Both the position numbers and the translations under genes were made by a program. Under the pieces are notes generated by a model that worked only from the letters and a program-made list of their open reading frames with translations, did no database searches and had not been told where the DNA came from. From JBKHXU01 sp046565865 (lineage in GTDB: Bacteria; Pseudomonadota; Gammaproteobacteria; Acidiferrobacterales; Sulfurifustaceae), in NCBI GenBank assembly GCA_046565865.1, contig JBKHXU010000091.1, positions 1-12,923 on the forward strand: a DNA stretch of 12,923 nucleotides, written 5' to 3'. Positions 1 through 10,030 of the stretch are shown here, piece after piece. How positions within the stretch are numbered: the first letter of the stretch is position 1; the number at the start of each line of letters is the position of its first letter.

Positions 1-26
1 AGTGTATTCGCGAACTCTCCGCCTCA

Positions 27-49
27 CCCCTCTCCCGGAGGGAGAGGGG
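27..49. repeat. GC-rich palindromic repeat downstream of greA
   Basis: This is a perfect 10-bp inverted repeat (CCCCTCTCCC at 27-36, GGGAGAGGGG at 40-49) with a 3-nt loop, 22 nt past the greA stop codon. It resembles the C-rich/G-rich hairpin repeats scattered between genes in many proteobacterial genomes. In the minus-strand transcript no U-tract follows the stem, so it does not look like a classical intrinsic terminator. It could still protect the 3' end of the car-greA message. The rest of positions 1-71 holds nothing else I can support. Confidence 0.6.
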
Positions 50-71
50 GAGTTGGTGGCGCTGATGCGCA

Positions 72-544
72 CTATATATACCGGATGTCGAGGATCTCGT
101 ACTGGCGCACGCCGTCCGGCACGCGCACCTCGACCACGTCGCCCTGCTCCTTGCCGATCAGCGCCCGGGCGATGGGCGAGGCGACGGAGAGCTTACCCTG
201 CGCAATGTCCGCCTCATGCTCGCCGACGATCTGATACGTGACCTCTTGGCCGCTGCGCTCGTCGAGCAGATTGAGCGTGGCACCGAACACGACTTTGCCG
301 TTCGCCTTTACCGTCTTAGGGTCGATCACCTGCGCGTTGGCGAGTTGGTGTTCCAGCTCCTTGATGCGGCCTTCGACAAAACTCTGCTGCTCCTTGGCCG
401 CATGATATTCCGCGTTTTCCGAAAGGTCGCCGTGCGAGCGCGCCTCGGAAATCGCCTGGATAATGCGCGGGCGTTCGACGGTCTTAAGGCGCGTGAGCTC
501 GGCGTTGAGCTTCTCGGCGCCGGTCACTGTCATCGGCACCTTGT

Positions 545-548
<4 letters not shown>
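72..548 (-). CDS. greA: Transcription elongation factor GreA
   Basis: GreA inserts a coiled-coil finger into the secondary channel of RNA polymerase and stimulates cleavage of backtracked RNA, rescuing stalled complexes. The 158-residue product matches the usual length. The N-terminal half is the coiled coil, with the acidic tip motif GDLSENAEY at 40-48, whose D41 and E44 are the residues that position the catalytic metal. The C-terminal half (about 80-158) is the FKBP-like domain that binds RNA polymerase, ending in the typical VEVRVPDGVRQYEILDIRYI tail. The start (MNKVPMTVTGAEKL) agrees with family N-termini, and a GGAG lies 8 nt upstream inside carB. The start overlaps the carB stop as ATGA, suggesting translational coupling and co-transcription with carAB. 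The same car-greA adjacency is known in Pseudomonas. Identity is secure. Confidence 0.97.
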
Positions 549-3772
<3,224 letters not shown>

Positions 3773-3789
3773 CGGCAGCTCCCAGCTCG

Positions 3790-3839
3790 CCCCCTCCCAT
3801 TCCCTCCCCTGCTACGCGGGGGAGGGTTAGGGTGGGGGG
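3790..3839. repeat. GC-rich double-stem palindromic repeat between carA and carB
   Basis: This imperfect palindrome has an inner 8-bp perfect stem (CCCTCCCC at 3802-3809, GGGGAGGG at 3819-3826) and a 9-nt loop. A 3x3 internal loop follows, then an outer stem (3790-3798 with 3830-3838) that has one T-T mismatch as written (A-A in the minus-strand transcript). It lies within the carA-carB message, 17 nt upstream of the carB start, so the folded RNA sits beside the carB ribosome-binding site. It resembles common intergenic C/G-rich repeats of proteobacteria. The remaining 70 nt up to the carA stop show no further signal beyond a weak 5-bp hairpin. Confidence 0.65.
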
Positions 3840-3910
3840 ATAGGCGAAGGAATGCTGGGAACCGACGCTTACCATGTTCGAAGTCACTTGTAGTAGTGAT
3901 TGACTGATCG

Positions 3911-5092
3911 TTAAACCGAGGCGCGACGCTCGACGTCGACACGCGACGCGGGCTGCGCGGTTTGTGCGTGCGCTTGCATATCGGCGATGAAGCGATCGAA
4001 CAGCGCACACACATCGTGCGGTCCCGGGCTCGCCTCGGGGTGGCCCTGAAAGCAAAACGCCCGCGCATCGGTGCGCGCCAGTCCCTGCACCGAGCCGTCG
4101 AACAGCGAACGATGCGTCACGCGCAGGTTGGACGGCAGCGTTGATTCATCCACCGCGAAGCCGTGGTTCTGGCTGCTGATCATGACGCGGCCGGTATCGA
4201 TGTCGAGCACCGGATGGTTCGCGCCGTGGTGACCAAACTTCATCTTGATCGTGCGCGCGCCGGAAGCGAGGCCGAGCAGCTGGTGTCCAAGGCAGATGCC
4301 GAACACCGGCACGCCCGCGGCGATGATCTCGCGGATCGCGGCAATCGCGTAGTCGCACGGCTCGGGATCGCCCGGGCCGTTGGAAAGGAACACGCCGTCC
4401 GGTTTTAGCTTCAACACCTCGGCCGCCGGCATGCGCGCCGGCACCACCGTGATGCGGCAGCCGCGCGCGGCGAGGTTGCGCAAGATATTGCGCTTGATGC
4501 CGTAGTCGTAGGCAACCACACTAAAGCGCGCATCGGGCATGGCGGCGTGACCCTTGCCCAGCTCCCACAGCCCTTCATTCCATATATAAGGTTCGGCGGT
4601 GCTGACGACCTTGGCCAAATCCATGCCCTTCAGTCCCGGGAACGCGCGCGCCGCTTCCAGTGCCGCCTTCTTGTCGGGCTTGCCCTTCGCTACCGCGAGG
4701 ATGCAGCCGTTCTGCGCGCCTTTATCGCGCAGCAGGCGCGTGAGCCGGCGCGTATCGATGCCGCTGATGCCGACTTTGCCATGGCGGCGCATGAAGTCGG
4801 TAAGCGATTCGGTGGAGCGGAAGTTGCTGAGCCGCGGCGGCAGATCGCGAATGATCAAACCTTCGGCGTAAATCCGATCGGACTCCATATCTTCCGGATT
4901 GGCGCCGGTGTTGCCGATATGGGGATAGGTGAGGGTGACGATCTGGCGGAAATACGACGGATCGGACAGGATTTCCTGGTACCCGGTCATGGCGGTGTTG
5001 AACACCACCTCGCCCACCGCCCGCCCCGGAACGCCGATGGACTCACCGTAGAACAGCGAGCCATCTTCCAGTGCGAGCAGGGCCGACGTCAT
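3911..5092 (-). CDS. carA: Carbamoyl-phosphate synthase small (glutaminase) subunit
   Basis: CarA hydrolyses glutamine and channels the ammonia to CarB. The 393-residue protein has the family N-terminal domain (about 1-150, starting LALEDGSLFYGESIG) and a class I glutamine amidotransferase domain (about 190-380). The nucleophile is C267 in the elbow VFGICLGHQLLG, and the triad is completed by H351 and E353 in FQGHPEASPGPHD. The oxyanion motif LSNGPGDPEPC is at 236-246. The C-terminus is about ten residues longer than in E. coli and basic (VERRASV). The start is supported by an AGGAAGAG Shine-Dalgarno sequence directly upstream. The upstream gap to dapB holds a candidate promoter and an attenuator-like hairpin, so expression may be set in that leader. 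carB follows on the same strand and almost certainly belongs to the same operon. Confidence 0.98.
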   Translation of the reverse strand: MTSALLALEDGSLFYGESIGVPGRAVGEVVFNTAMTGYQEILSDPSYFRQIVTLTYPHIGNTGANPEDMESDRIYAEGLIIRDLPPRLSNFRSTESLTDFMRRHGKVGISGIDTRRLTRLLRDKGAQNGCILAVAKGKPDKKAALEAARAFPGLKGMDLAKVVSTAEPYIWNEGLWELGKGHAAMPDARFSVVAYDYGIKRNILRNLAARGCRITVVPARMPAAEVLKLKPDGVFLSNGPGDPEPCDYAIAAIREIIAAGVPVFGICLGHQLLGLASGARTIKMKFGHHGANHPVLDIDTGRVMISSQNHGFAVDESTLPSNLRVTHRSLFDGSVQGLARTDARAFCFQGHPEASPGPHDVCALFDRFIADMQAHAQTAQPASRVDVERRASV

Positions 5093-5124
5093 CTCTTCCT
5101 CGTGGGATTCGCGTGCACGCGCAT
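5089..5124 (-). other. Possible 11-codon mini-ORF overlapping the carA start
   Basis: An ATG immediately after the leader hairpin opens an 11-codon frame (MRVHANPTRKR) whose TGA overlaps the carA ATG as ATGA. Three of its eleven codons are arginine, two of them the rare AGG and AGA. Those two fall in the carA Shine-Dalgarno sequence, which may explain them fully. No Shine-Dalgarno sequence precedes this ATG. It is recorded because carAB feeds arginine synthesis and carA leaders can be regulatory, but translation is unproven and may well not occur. Confidence 0.15.
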
Positions 5125-5126
5125 GA

Positions 5127-5159
5127 AAACAGGAGAGGCCTTAAGGCGCTCTCCTGTTT
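5127..5159 (-). terminator. Terminator/attenuator-like hairpin in the dapB-carA gap
   Basis: In the minus-strand transcript, an 11-bp stem (AAACAGGAGAG pairing with CTCTCCTGTTT) encloses GCGCC, TTAA and GGC. The stem can extend by three more base pairs past a single bulged C to a TTAA tetraloop. Four U residues follow. It lies about 98 nt after the dapB stop and about 35 nt before carA. It may simply terminate dapB transcripts. However, the candidate carA promoter lies upstream of it, so carA transcription would have to read through it, as in attenuation. The U-tract is short, so termination may be partial. Confidence 0.6.
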
Positions 5160-5196
5160 GCTCGTTCGCGGAATCGGTGCAAAAGGCTGAGACCGG

Positions 5197-5225
5197 ATGC
5201 TACGCAAGGCATCCTGAAAAATCAA
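5197..5225 (-). promoter_or_regulatory. Candidate sigma70 promoter for carAB
   Basis: On the minus strand a -35-like TTGATT (5220-5225) and a -10-like TAGCAT (5197-5202) are separated by exactly 17 nt; each matches consensus at 4 of 6 positions. Transcription would begin near 5190, giving a leader of roughly 97 nt that contains the hairpin at 5127-5159. This is a by-eye call and chance matches of this quality are common. Confidence 0.35.
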
Positions 5226-5256
5226 TTGAAGCGGCGCAGCGCGCGGCGTGGAAAAA

Positions 5257-6045
5257 CTACCGCAAGCCCAGCACGTCCTGCATGTCGTACAGGCCGGGGC
5301 GCTGCGTCATCAGCCAGCGCGCGGCGCGCAGGGCGCCGGTGGCAAATGTAAGCCGCGATTCCGCATGATGCCGGATCTCCACGCGCTCGCCGCCGCCGGC
5401 GAACATCACCGTGTGATCGCCGACGATGTCGCCGGCGCGCACGACCGCGAAACCGATGGTGCCCGGCTTGCGCTCGCCGCTACGGTCGTAGGCCGCCACC
5501 TCTTTCAGGCTGCGCCCGCGCGCTTTAGCCACCACCTCACCCATGCGCAGGGCCGTGCCCGACGGTGCATCGACCTTGTGCTTGTGATGCGCCTCGATGA
5601 TCTCGACGTCGACGTCGTCCTTGAGCACACGCGCCGCGAGCTCGAGCAGCTTGAGACAAAGATTGACACCGACGCTCATGTTGGGTGCGAATACGATGGG
5701 GATCTCGCGCGCCGCGGCCTCGATGCGTGCGCGGCCGGCCTCGTCGAAGCCGGTGGTGCCAATGACGATGCGCTTGCCGCGCTGGACGCAGGCGGCGAGG
5801 TTAGAAAACGTGGCCTCGGGCCGCGTAAAATCAACGAGCACATCGAACTCGGCGGCAGCCATATCGCCGGTGACGCGCACGTTGTTGCGACCGATGCCCG
5901 CAAGATCGCCGGCATCGGCGCCGATAGTTGGCGTGCCCGGGCGCTCGAACGCCGCGACGAGCTTAAGGTCCGGCATCTGCGCCACGGCTTGGATCAACGT
6001 ACGGCCCATGCGCCCGGCGGCGCCGGTAATGGCGATGTGGGTCAT
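5257..6045 (-). CDS. dapB: 4-hydroxy-tetrahydrodipicolinate reductase
   Basis: DapB reduces hydroxy-tetrahydrodipicolinate with NAD(P)H in the diaminopimelate/lysine pathway, supplying peptidoglycan and lysine. The 262-residue protein opens with the Rossmann nucleotide loop GAAGRMG (8-14). GTTGF is at 97-101, and the catalytic/substrate block EAHHKHKVDAPSGTA is at 151-165, with H153 and K157 in the positions of the E. coli general acid and its partner lysine. It is about ten residues shorter than the E. coli enzyme without losing a motif. The start is well bounded: an in-frame TAA lies four codons upstream of the ATG. There is no Shine-Dalgarno sequence, and a promoter candidate sits so close that the mRNA may be leaderless. 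dnaJ lies upstream beyond a terminator and carA downstream beyond another hairpin, so dapB may be its own transcription unit. Confidence 0.97.
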   Translation of the reverse strand: MTHIAITGAAGRMGRTLIQAVAQMPDLKLVAAFERPGTPTIGADAGDLAGIGRNNVRVTGDMAAAEFDVLVDFTRPEATFSNLAACVQRGKRIVIGTTGFDEAGRARIEAAAREIPIVFAPNMSVGVNLCLKLLELAARVLKDDVDVEIIEAHHKHKVDAPSGTALRMGEVVAKARGRSLKEVAAYDRSGERKPGTIGFAVVRAGDIVGDHTVMFAGGGERVEIRHHAESRLTFATGALRAARWLMTQRPGLYDMQDVLGLR

Positions 6046-6051
6046 GCGGGC

Positions 6052-6080
6052 ATGTTAAACGCTCGCCGGCGCCTTGTCGA
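6052..6080 (-). promoter_or_regulatory. Candidate sigma70 promoter for dapB (near-leaderless)
   Basis: On the minus strand TCGACA (6075-6080, 5 of 6 matches to -35) and TAACAT (6052-6057, 4 of 6 matches to -10) are 17 nt apart. Only six bases separate the -10 hexamer from the dapB ATG, so the transcript would start at or next to the start codon. The absence of any purine-rich ribosome-binding site fits this. Confidence 0.45.
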
Positions 6081-6100
6081 AACGATGGGCCTACAATTGC

Positions 6101-6123
6101 AAAACGCCGTCCATGGCGTTTTT
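6101..6123 (-). terminator. Intrinsic terminator after dnaJ
   Basis: An 8-bp perfect stem (AAAACGCC with GGCGTTTT, 6-nt loop) lies 37 nt past the dnaJ stop. Its right arm ends in four U residues in the minus-strand RNA, and the plus strand shows five T, so it could act in both directions. It likely closes the chaperone transcript before the dapB promoter. Confidence 0.6.
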
Positions 6124-6159
6124 CAACTTACTATCGGCGCGGCGCATGTCCGCATCTCG

Positions 6160-7287
6160 CTAACCGCTGAGGAAACTCTTGATCTTGTCTACCCATGAGG
6201 ACTCGCGCGGGCTGTGGCGCGCGCCGCCCGAGCGCAGGGACGCATCGAACCGTTCCAACAACTCCCGCTGCTCCGCGGTCAGGTTCACCGGGGTTTCGAT
6301 GCTGACGCGACAATAGAGATCGCCGATGGCGCCGTTGCGCACGTTGCGCACGCCCTTGCCGCGCAGACGAAACAGCTTCTCGCTCTGCGTGCCGGGCGGG
6401 ATCTTGATGCTCGCGCGTCCGTTCAACGTCGGCACCTCGAGCTCGCCCCCCAACACGGCAGTCGCGAAACTGATGGGCATTTCGCAATAGAGATCGTCGT
6501 GATCGCGCTTGAAGATCGGGTGCGGCTTCAGGCGCACCTGCACGAACAGGTCGCCCGGCGGCCCGCCGTTCTCGCCGGCCTCGCCCTCGCCCGCCAAGCG
6601 AATCATGTCGCCTTCGTCGACACCGGGCGGCACTTTCACCGACAAGGTCTTGGTGCGCTGCACGCGCCCTTCGCCATGGCAGGTTGCACAGGGTGAGCTC
6701 ACCACCTTGCCGCTGCCGCGACAGCTGGGGCACGTTTGCTGAATCGAGAAGAACCCCTGCTGCATGCGCACTTGGCCCATGCCGGCGCAGGTACGGCATG
6801 GGGTGGGATGCGTGCCGGCCTTGGCGCCCGAGCCTTTGCAGGTGTCGCACGTTTCGACTGTCGGCACCTTGATGCGCACCTCGGTACCGGCGACCGCGTC
6901 TTCGAGCGAGAGCTCCAAGCTGTAACGTTGATCGGCGCCGCGGAAGGTTTGCGACGTACGCCGGCCACCACCGAAGATGTCGCCGAACACGTCGCCGAAG
7001 ATGTCGGCGAAGTTGGCATTGGCGCCCGCGCTATAGAACCCACCGCCCGCGGCCGCCGCCGGATCGACGCCGGCGTGGCCGAACTGGTCGTACGCGGCGC
7101 GCTTCTGCGCGTCGGACAGAATTTCGTACGCCTCTTTAGCTTCCTTAAATTTCGCCTCGGCGGTTTTGTCGCCGGGATTGCGGTCCGGATGGTACTTCAT
7201 CGCCATCCGCCGAAACGCCTTGGTGATCTCCGCCTCCGACGCGTTGCGCGCCACGCCAAGCGTTTCGTAGTAATCGGCCTTAGCCAT
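6160..7287 (-). CDS. dnaJ: Chaperone protein DnaJ (Hsp40, type I)
   Basis: DnaJ delivers unfolded clients to DnaK and stimulates its ATPase. The 375-residue protein has the full type I layout. The J-domain is at 1-70, with the HPD motif at 33-35 that triggers DnaK hydrolysis. A Gly/Phe-rich linker covers about 71-115. The zinc domain carries four CxxCxGxG repeats at 147-150, 164-167, 186-189 and 200-203, followed by the two C-terminal substrate-binding beta domains. All eight zinc-binding cysteines are present. The start is supported by AGGGTGAG just upstream of the ATG. dnaK lies 107 nt upstream across two hairpins, one of them terminator-like, which suggests a lower level of dnaJ than dnaK from a shared message. 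A terminator follows the gene. Confidence 0.98.
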   Translation of the reverse strand: MAKADYYETLGVARNASEAEITKAFRRMAMKYHPDRNPGDKTAEAKFKEAKEAYEILSDAQKRAAYDQFGHAGVDPAAAAGGGFYSAGANANFADIFGDVFGDIFGGGRRTSQTFRGADQRYSLELSLEDAVAGTEVRIKVPTVETCDTCKGSGAKAGTHPTPCRTCAGMGQVRMQQGFFSIQQTCPSCRGSGKVVSSPCATCHGEGRVQRTKTLSVKVPPGVDEGDMIRLAGEGEAGENGGPPGDLFVQVRLKPHPIFKRDHDDLYCEMPISFATAVLGGELEVPTLNGRASIKIPPGTQSEKLFRLRGKGVRNVRNGAIGDLYCRVSIETPVNLTAEQRELLERFDASLRSGGARHSPRESSWVDKIKSFLSG

Positions 7288-7318
7288 TGCTCACCCTTGT
7301 TGAACCCAAACGCGCGAA

Positions 7319-7351
7319 AGGCACAGTGGTCAGCCGTTCACCACCGTGCCT
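7319..7351 (-). terminator. Terminator-like hairpin between dnaK and dnaJ
   Basis: In the minus-strand RNA a 12-bp stem (AGGCACGGUGGU with ACCACUGUGCCU, one G-U pair) closes a 9-nt loop and is followed by UUU then CGCG. The U-run is short, so it is better read as a partial terminator or a barrier to RNA decay that keeps dnaK mRNA more abundant than dnaJ mRNA. Stem-loops at this junction are known in other bacteria. Confidence 0.55.
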
Positions 7352-7368
7352 ATCGAGTCACTTCAGTG

Positions 7369-7385
7369 GCCGTCGTGTCGACGGC
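7369..7385 (-). other. Short hairpin just after the dnaK stop
   Basis: A perfect 7-bp stem (GCCGTCG with CGACGGC) with a 3-nt loop lies 9 nt past the dnaK stop, upstream of the larger hairpin at 7319-7351. It has no U-tract. Its likely effect, if any, is on RNA stability. Confidence 0.4.
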
Positions 7386-7394
7386 ACGGACGCA

Positions 7395-9341
7395 TTACTT
7401 CTTGCCCTTGCTCTCCTTGACCTCCTCGAACTCGGCATCGACGACGTTGTCCTTGTCGCCGCCCTTGGCTTGGCCCGCCGTGCCGGCCTCGGCCCCGCCC
7501 GCCTGCGCGCCGGCCTGTTGCTGCGCGCTCTGGTACATCTGCTCGGCGAGTTTGTGCGAGGCCTCCATGAGCGTCTCGGTCTTCTTTTGGATCGCGTCCT
7601 TGTCGTCGCCGCGCAACACGCCTTCGAGATCCTTGATCGCGGCCTCAATTTTGTCCTTGTCCGCCGCGGCCAGCTTATCGCCGGCGTCCTTCATGCTTTT
7701 GCGGACGTTGTGGATCATGGCGTCCCCCTGATTGCGCGCCTCGGCTAACTCGCGCGCCTTGCGATCTTCCTCGGCGTGCGCCTCGGCGTCCTTTACCATG
7801 CGCTGGATCTCATCCTCGGACAGACCGGACCCGGCCTTGATGACGATCTTGTTCTCCTTGCCCGTGGCCTTGTCCTTGGCTGACACGTGCAGAATGCCGT
7901 TGGCGTCGATATCGAACGTAACCTCAATCTGCGGCATACCGCGGGGAGCCGGCGGGATGCCGGTGAGATCGAACCGGCCGAGCGACTTGTTGCCCGCGGC
8001 CATCTCGCGCTCGCCCTGGAGCACATGCACCGTGACCGCCGACTGGTTGTCGTCTGCGGTCGAGAACACTTGCGACGCCTTGGTCGGGATCGTGGTGTTT
8101 TTCGGAATGATCTTGGTCATCACACCGCCCAGGGTCTCGATGCCGAGCGACAGCGGCGTCACGTCGAGCAGCAGTACGTCCTTGACCTCGCCCGAAAGCA
8201 CCGCTGCCTGAATCGCCGCGCCGATCGCCACCGCCTCGTCCGGGTTGACGTCCTTACGCGGCTCCTTGCCGAAGAAGTCTTTCACCACCTGCTGCACCTT
8301 CGGCATGCGCGTCTGACCGCCGACCAGGATTACGTCGGCGATGTCGCCCGCCTTGAGACCCGCATCCTTGAGCGCGATCTTGCACGGCTCGATGGTGCGC
8401 ATGATGAGGTCTTCCACGAGCGACTCGAGTTTGGCGCGCGTGAGCTTGATATTGAGGTGCTTCGGTCCGGTGGCGTCCGCCGTGATGTACGGCAGATTGA
8501 TGTCAGTCTGTTGGCTCGACGACAACTCGATCTTGGCCTTCTCGGCCGCATCTTTGAGGCGTTGCAGCGCGAGCGGGTCCTTGTGCAGATCGATGCCCGC
8601 GTCTTTTTTAAACTCGTCCACGAGGTAATCAATGATGCGCTTGTCGAAATCCTCGCCACCGAGGAAGGTGTCGCCATTGGTGGAAAGCACCTCGAACTGG
8701 TGCTCGCCGTCGACTTCCGCGATCTCGATGATCGAGATATCGAACGTGCCGCCGCCCAGATCGTACACCGCGATCTTGCGGTCGCCTTCCTTCTTGTCCA
8801 TGCCGAACGCGAGCGCCGCCGCGGTCGGCTCGTTGATGATGCGCTTCACATCTAGACCGGCGATGCGCCCGGCATCCTTGGTCGCCTGGCGCTGCGAGTC
8901 GTTGAAGTACGCCGGCACCGTGATGACGGCCTCAGTGACTTCGGTGCCGAGATAATCCTCGGCGGTCTTCTTCATCTTTTGCAGCACGCGCGCGGAGATT
9001 TCCGGCGGCGCCATTTTTTTGCCGCGCGCCTCGACCCACGCGTCACCGTTCGGCGCGCGCACGATCTTGTACGGAACCATTTTCACGTCGCGCTGCACCA
9101 CTTCGTCTTCGTACTTGCGCCCGATGAGGCGCTTGACGGCATACAGCGTATTGTGCGGATTGGTGATGGCCTGGCGCTTGGCCGCCTGGCCGACAATGAC
9201 CTCGCCGTCCTCGGCGAACGCGACAACCGACGGCGTGGTGCGATCGCCTTCACTGTTCTCGATCACGCGGACCTTGTCGCCCTCCATGACCGCGACGCAG
9301 GAATTGGTGGTGCCAAGATCAATACCGATTATTTTCGCCAT
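7395..9341 (-). CDS. dnaK: Chaperone protein DnaK (Hsp70)
   Basis: DnaK is the ATP-driven Hsp70 that binds exposed hydrophobic segments of unfolded proteins and, in many bacteria, sequesters sigma32. The 648-residue protein aligns almost without gaps to the E. coli numbering. The phosphate-1 loop GIDLGTTNS is at 6-14, the catalytic K70 is in YAVKRLIG, and DLGGGTFD at 194-201 includes T199. VILVGGQTRMP is at 338-347 and the interdomain linker DVLLLD at 388-393. The substrate-binding beta domain, helical lid and a Gly/Ala/Gln-rich tail (about 605-630) follow. The C-terminus reads EEVKESKGKK, so the EEVK motif is followed by a few extra residues. TGAGGA is positioned as a Shine-Dalgarno sequence. 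A sigma32 promoter lies directly upstream, so dnaK can be transcribed independently of grpE. Confidence 0.99.
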   Translation of the reverse strand: MAKIIGIDLGTTNSCVAVMEGDKVRVIENSEGDRTTPSVVAFAEDGEVIVGQAAKRQAITNPHNTLYAVKRLIGRKYEDEVVQRDVKMVPYKIVRAPNGDAWVEARGKKMAPPEISARVLQKMKKTAEDYLGTEVTEAVITVPAYFNDSQRQATKDAGRIAGLDVKRIINEPTAAALAFGMDKKEGDRKIAVYDLGGGTFDISIIEIAEVDGEHQFEVLSTNGDTFLGGEDFDKRIIDYLVDEFKKDAGIDLHKDPLALQRLKDAAEKAKIELSSSQQTDINLPYITADATGPKHLNIKLTRAKLESLVEDLIMRTIEPCKIALKDAGLKAGDIADVILVGGQTRMPKVQQVVKDFFGKEPRKDVNPDEAVAIGAAIQAAVLSGEVKDVLLLDVTPLSLGIETLGGVMTKIIPKNTTIPTKASQVFSTADDNQSAVTVHVLQGEREMAAGNKSLGRFDLTGIPPAPRGMPQIEVTFDIDANGILHVSAKDKATGKENKIVIKAGSGLSEDEIQRMVKDAEAHAEEDRKARELAEARNQGDAMIHNVRKSMKDAGDKLAAADKDKIEAAIKDLEGVLRGDDKDAIQKKTETLMEASHKLAEQMYQSAQQQAGAQAGGAEAGTAGQAKGGDKDNVVDAEFEEVKESKGKK

Positions 9342-9380
9342 CGTGTAATCCTCAAGTATCCTGCTGATGATTTAACCGGC

Positions 9381-9408
9381 TAATGGGGCCGGAACGCCGT
9401 TTTTCAAG
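9381..9408 (-). promoter_or_regulatory. Sigma32 (RpoH) heat-shock promoter of dnaK
   Basis: On the minus strand CTTGAAA (9402-9408) and CCCCATTA (9381-9388) are 13 nt apart, matching the RpoH consensus (CTTGAA, CCCCAT) and its spacing in the E. coli dnaK promoter. It falls between the grpE stop and the dnaK start. A 5-bp inverted repeat (CCGGC at 9376-9380, GCCGG at 9388-9392) brackets the -10 element. Confidence 0.85.
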
Positions 9409-9415
9409 CGCGGGC

Positions 9416-9994
9416 TTAGCTCGCCGCCGTGGGTGCACGGGCCACCACCACCATTGCCGGGCGCAATACCCGGTCCTGCAGCAGATAACCCTTCTGCATA
9501 ACGCTAACCACGTGATTCGGAGGGACTTCGTTGCTCTCCACCATGCTGATGGCATGGTGCCGGGTAGGATCGAACTTCTCCCCCTTGGGATCGATAAGGG
9601 TAAGGCCGAACTTACGGAACACGTCGTCCATAAGTTTGAGCGTCAGATCCAAGCCTTCGTGCATCTTCTGCACCGCGTTCTGCTGCTCCTGGTTGATGTC
9701 GATATTACGGGCCAGCTCCAGGCTGTCGCGCACCGTCACGATCTCGCCGGCAAAACGCTCGATCGCGTATTTGTGCGCGTTGCTGACGTCGATTTCGGCG
9801 CGGCGACGGGCGTTCTCCATGTCGGCGCGGGCGCGGAGGAACCTGTCGCGCGCGTCGGCCAGCTCGGCCTTGGCGGCGTCGAGCTGCGCTTGCAGCGACG
9901 GCGTGTCGTTGGTGGAAGCAGTTTCAGCGCGCGGCGCGTCGGCGCCGGTGTCGGCGGCGGTCGCCGCGGCGACTCGTTCGTGTTCCTCGGCCAT
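9416..9994 (-). CDS. grpE: Nucleotide exchange factor GrpE
   Basis: GrpE is the co-chaperone that opens the DnaK nucleotide pocket so ADP leaves, resetting the chaperone cycle; it can also act as a thermosensor. The 192-residue protein has a disordered Ala/Thr-rich N-terminus (1-32) and a long charged dimerising helix (about 33-110, including RARADMENARRRAE). The C-terminal beta domain carries the family signature from FDPTRHHAISMVES at 141 through GYLLQDRVLRPAMVVVA (to about 185). AGAGG precedes the ATG at suitable spacing. Upstream hrcA ends 44 nt before the start codon, and a sigma32 promoter spans the hrcA 3' end, so grpE can be induced by heat separately from hrcA. Confidence 0.97.
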   Translation of the reverse strand: MAEEHERVAAATAADTGADAPRAETASTNDTPSLQAQLDAAKAELADARDRFLRARADMENARRRAEIDVSNAHKYAIERFAGEIVTVRDSLELARNIDINQEQQNAVQKMHEGLDLTLKLMDDVFRKFGLTLIDPKGEKFDPTRHHAISMVESNEVPPNHVVSVMQKGYLLQDRVLRPAMVVVARAPTAAS

Positions 9995-10030
9995 TACTAC
10001 CTCTAGAAGTTGCGTTCGCGAATACGGGGC

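Noticed and set aside
5248..6198. 316-codon plus-strand frame opposite dapB
   Set aside because: It is antisense to dapB, whose motifs are complete, and has reverse-frame composition without recognisable domains.
6736..8855. Plus-strand frames of 331 and 322 codons opposite dnaJ and dnaK
   Set aside because: These are shadow frames of strongly conserved chaperone genes, with low-complexity Ser/Leu or Arg/His composition.
9342..9415. A second CIRCE in front of dnaK
   Set aside because: I looked for TTAGCACTC/GAGTGCTAA halves in the grpE-dnaK and hrcA-grpE gaps and found none; only the sigma32 elements are there.
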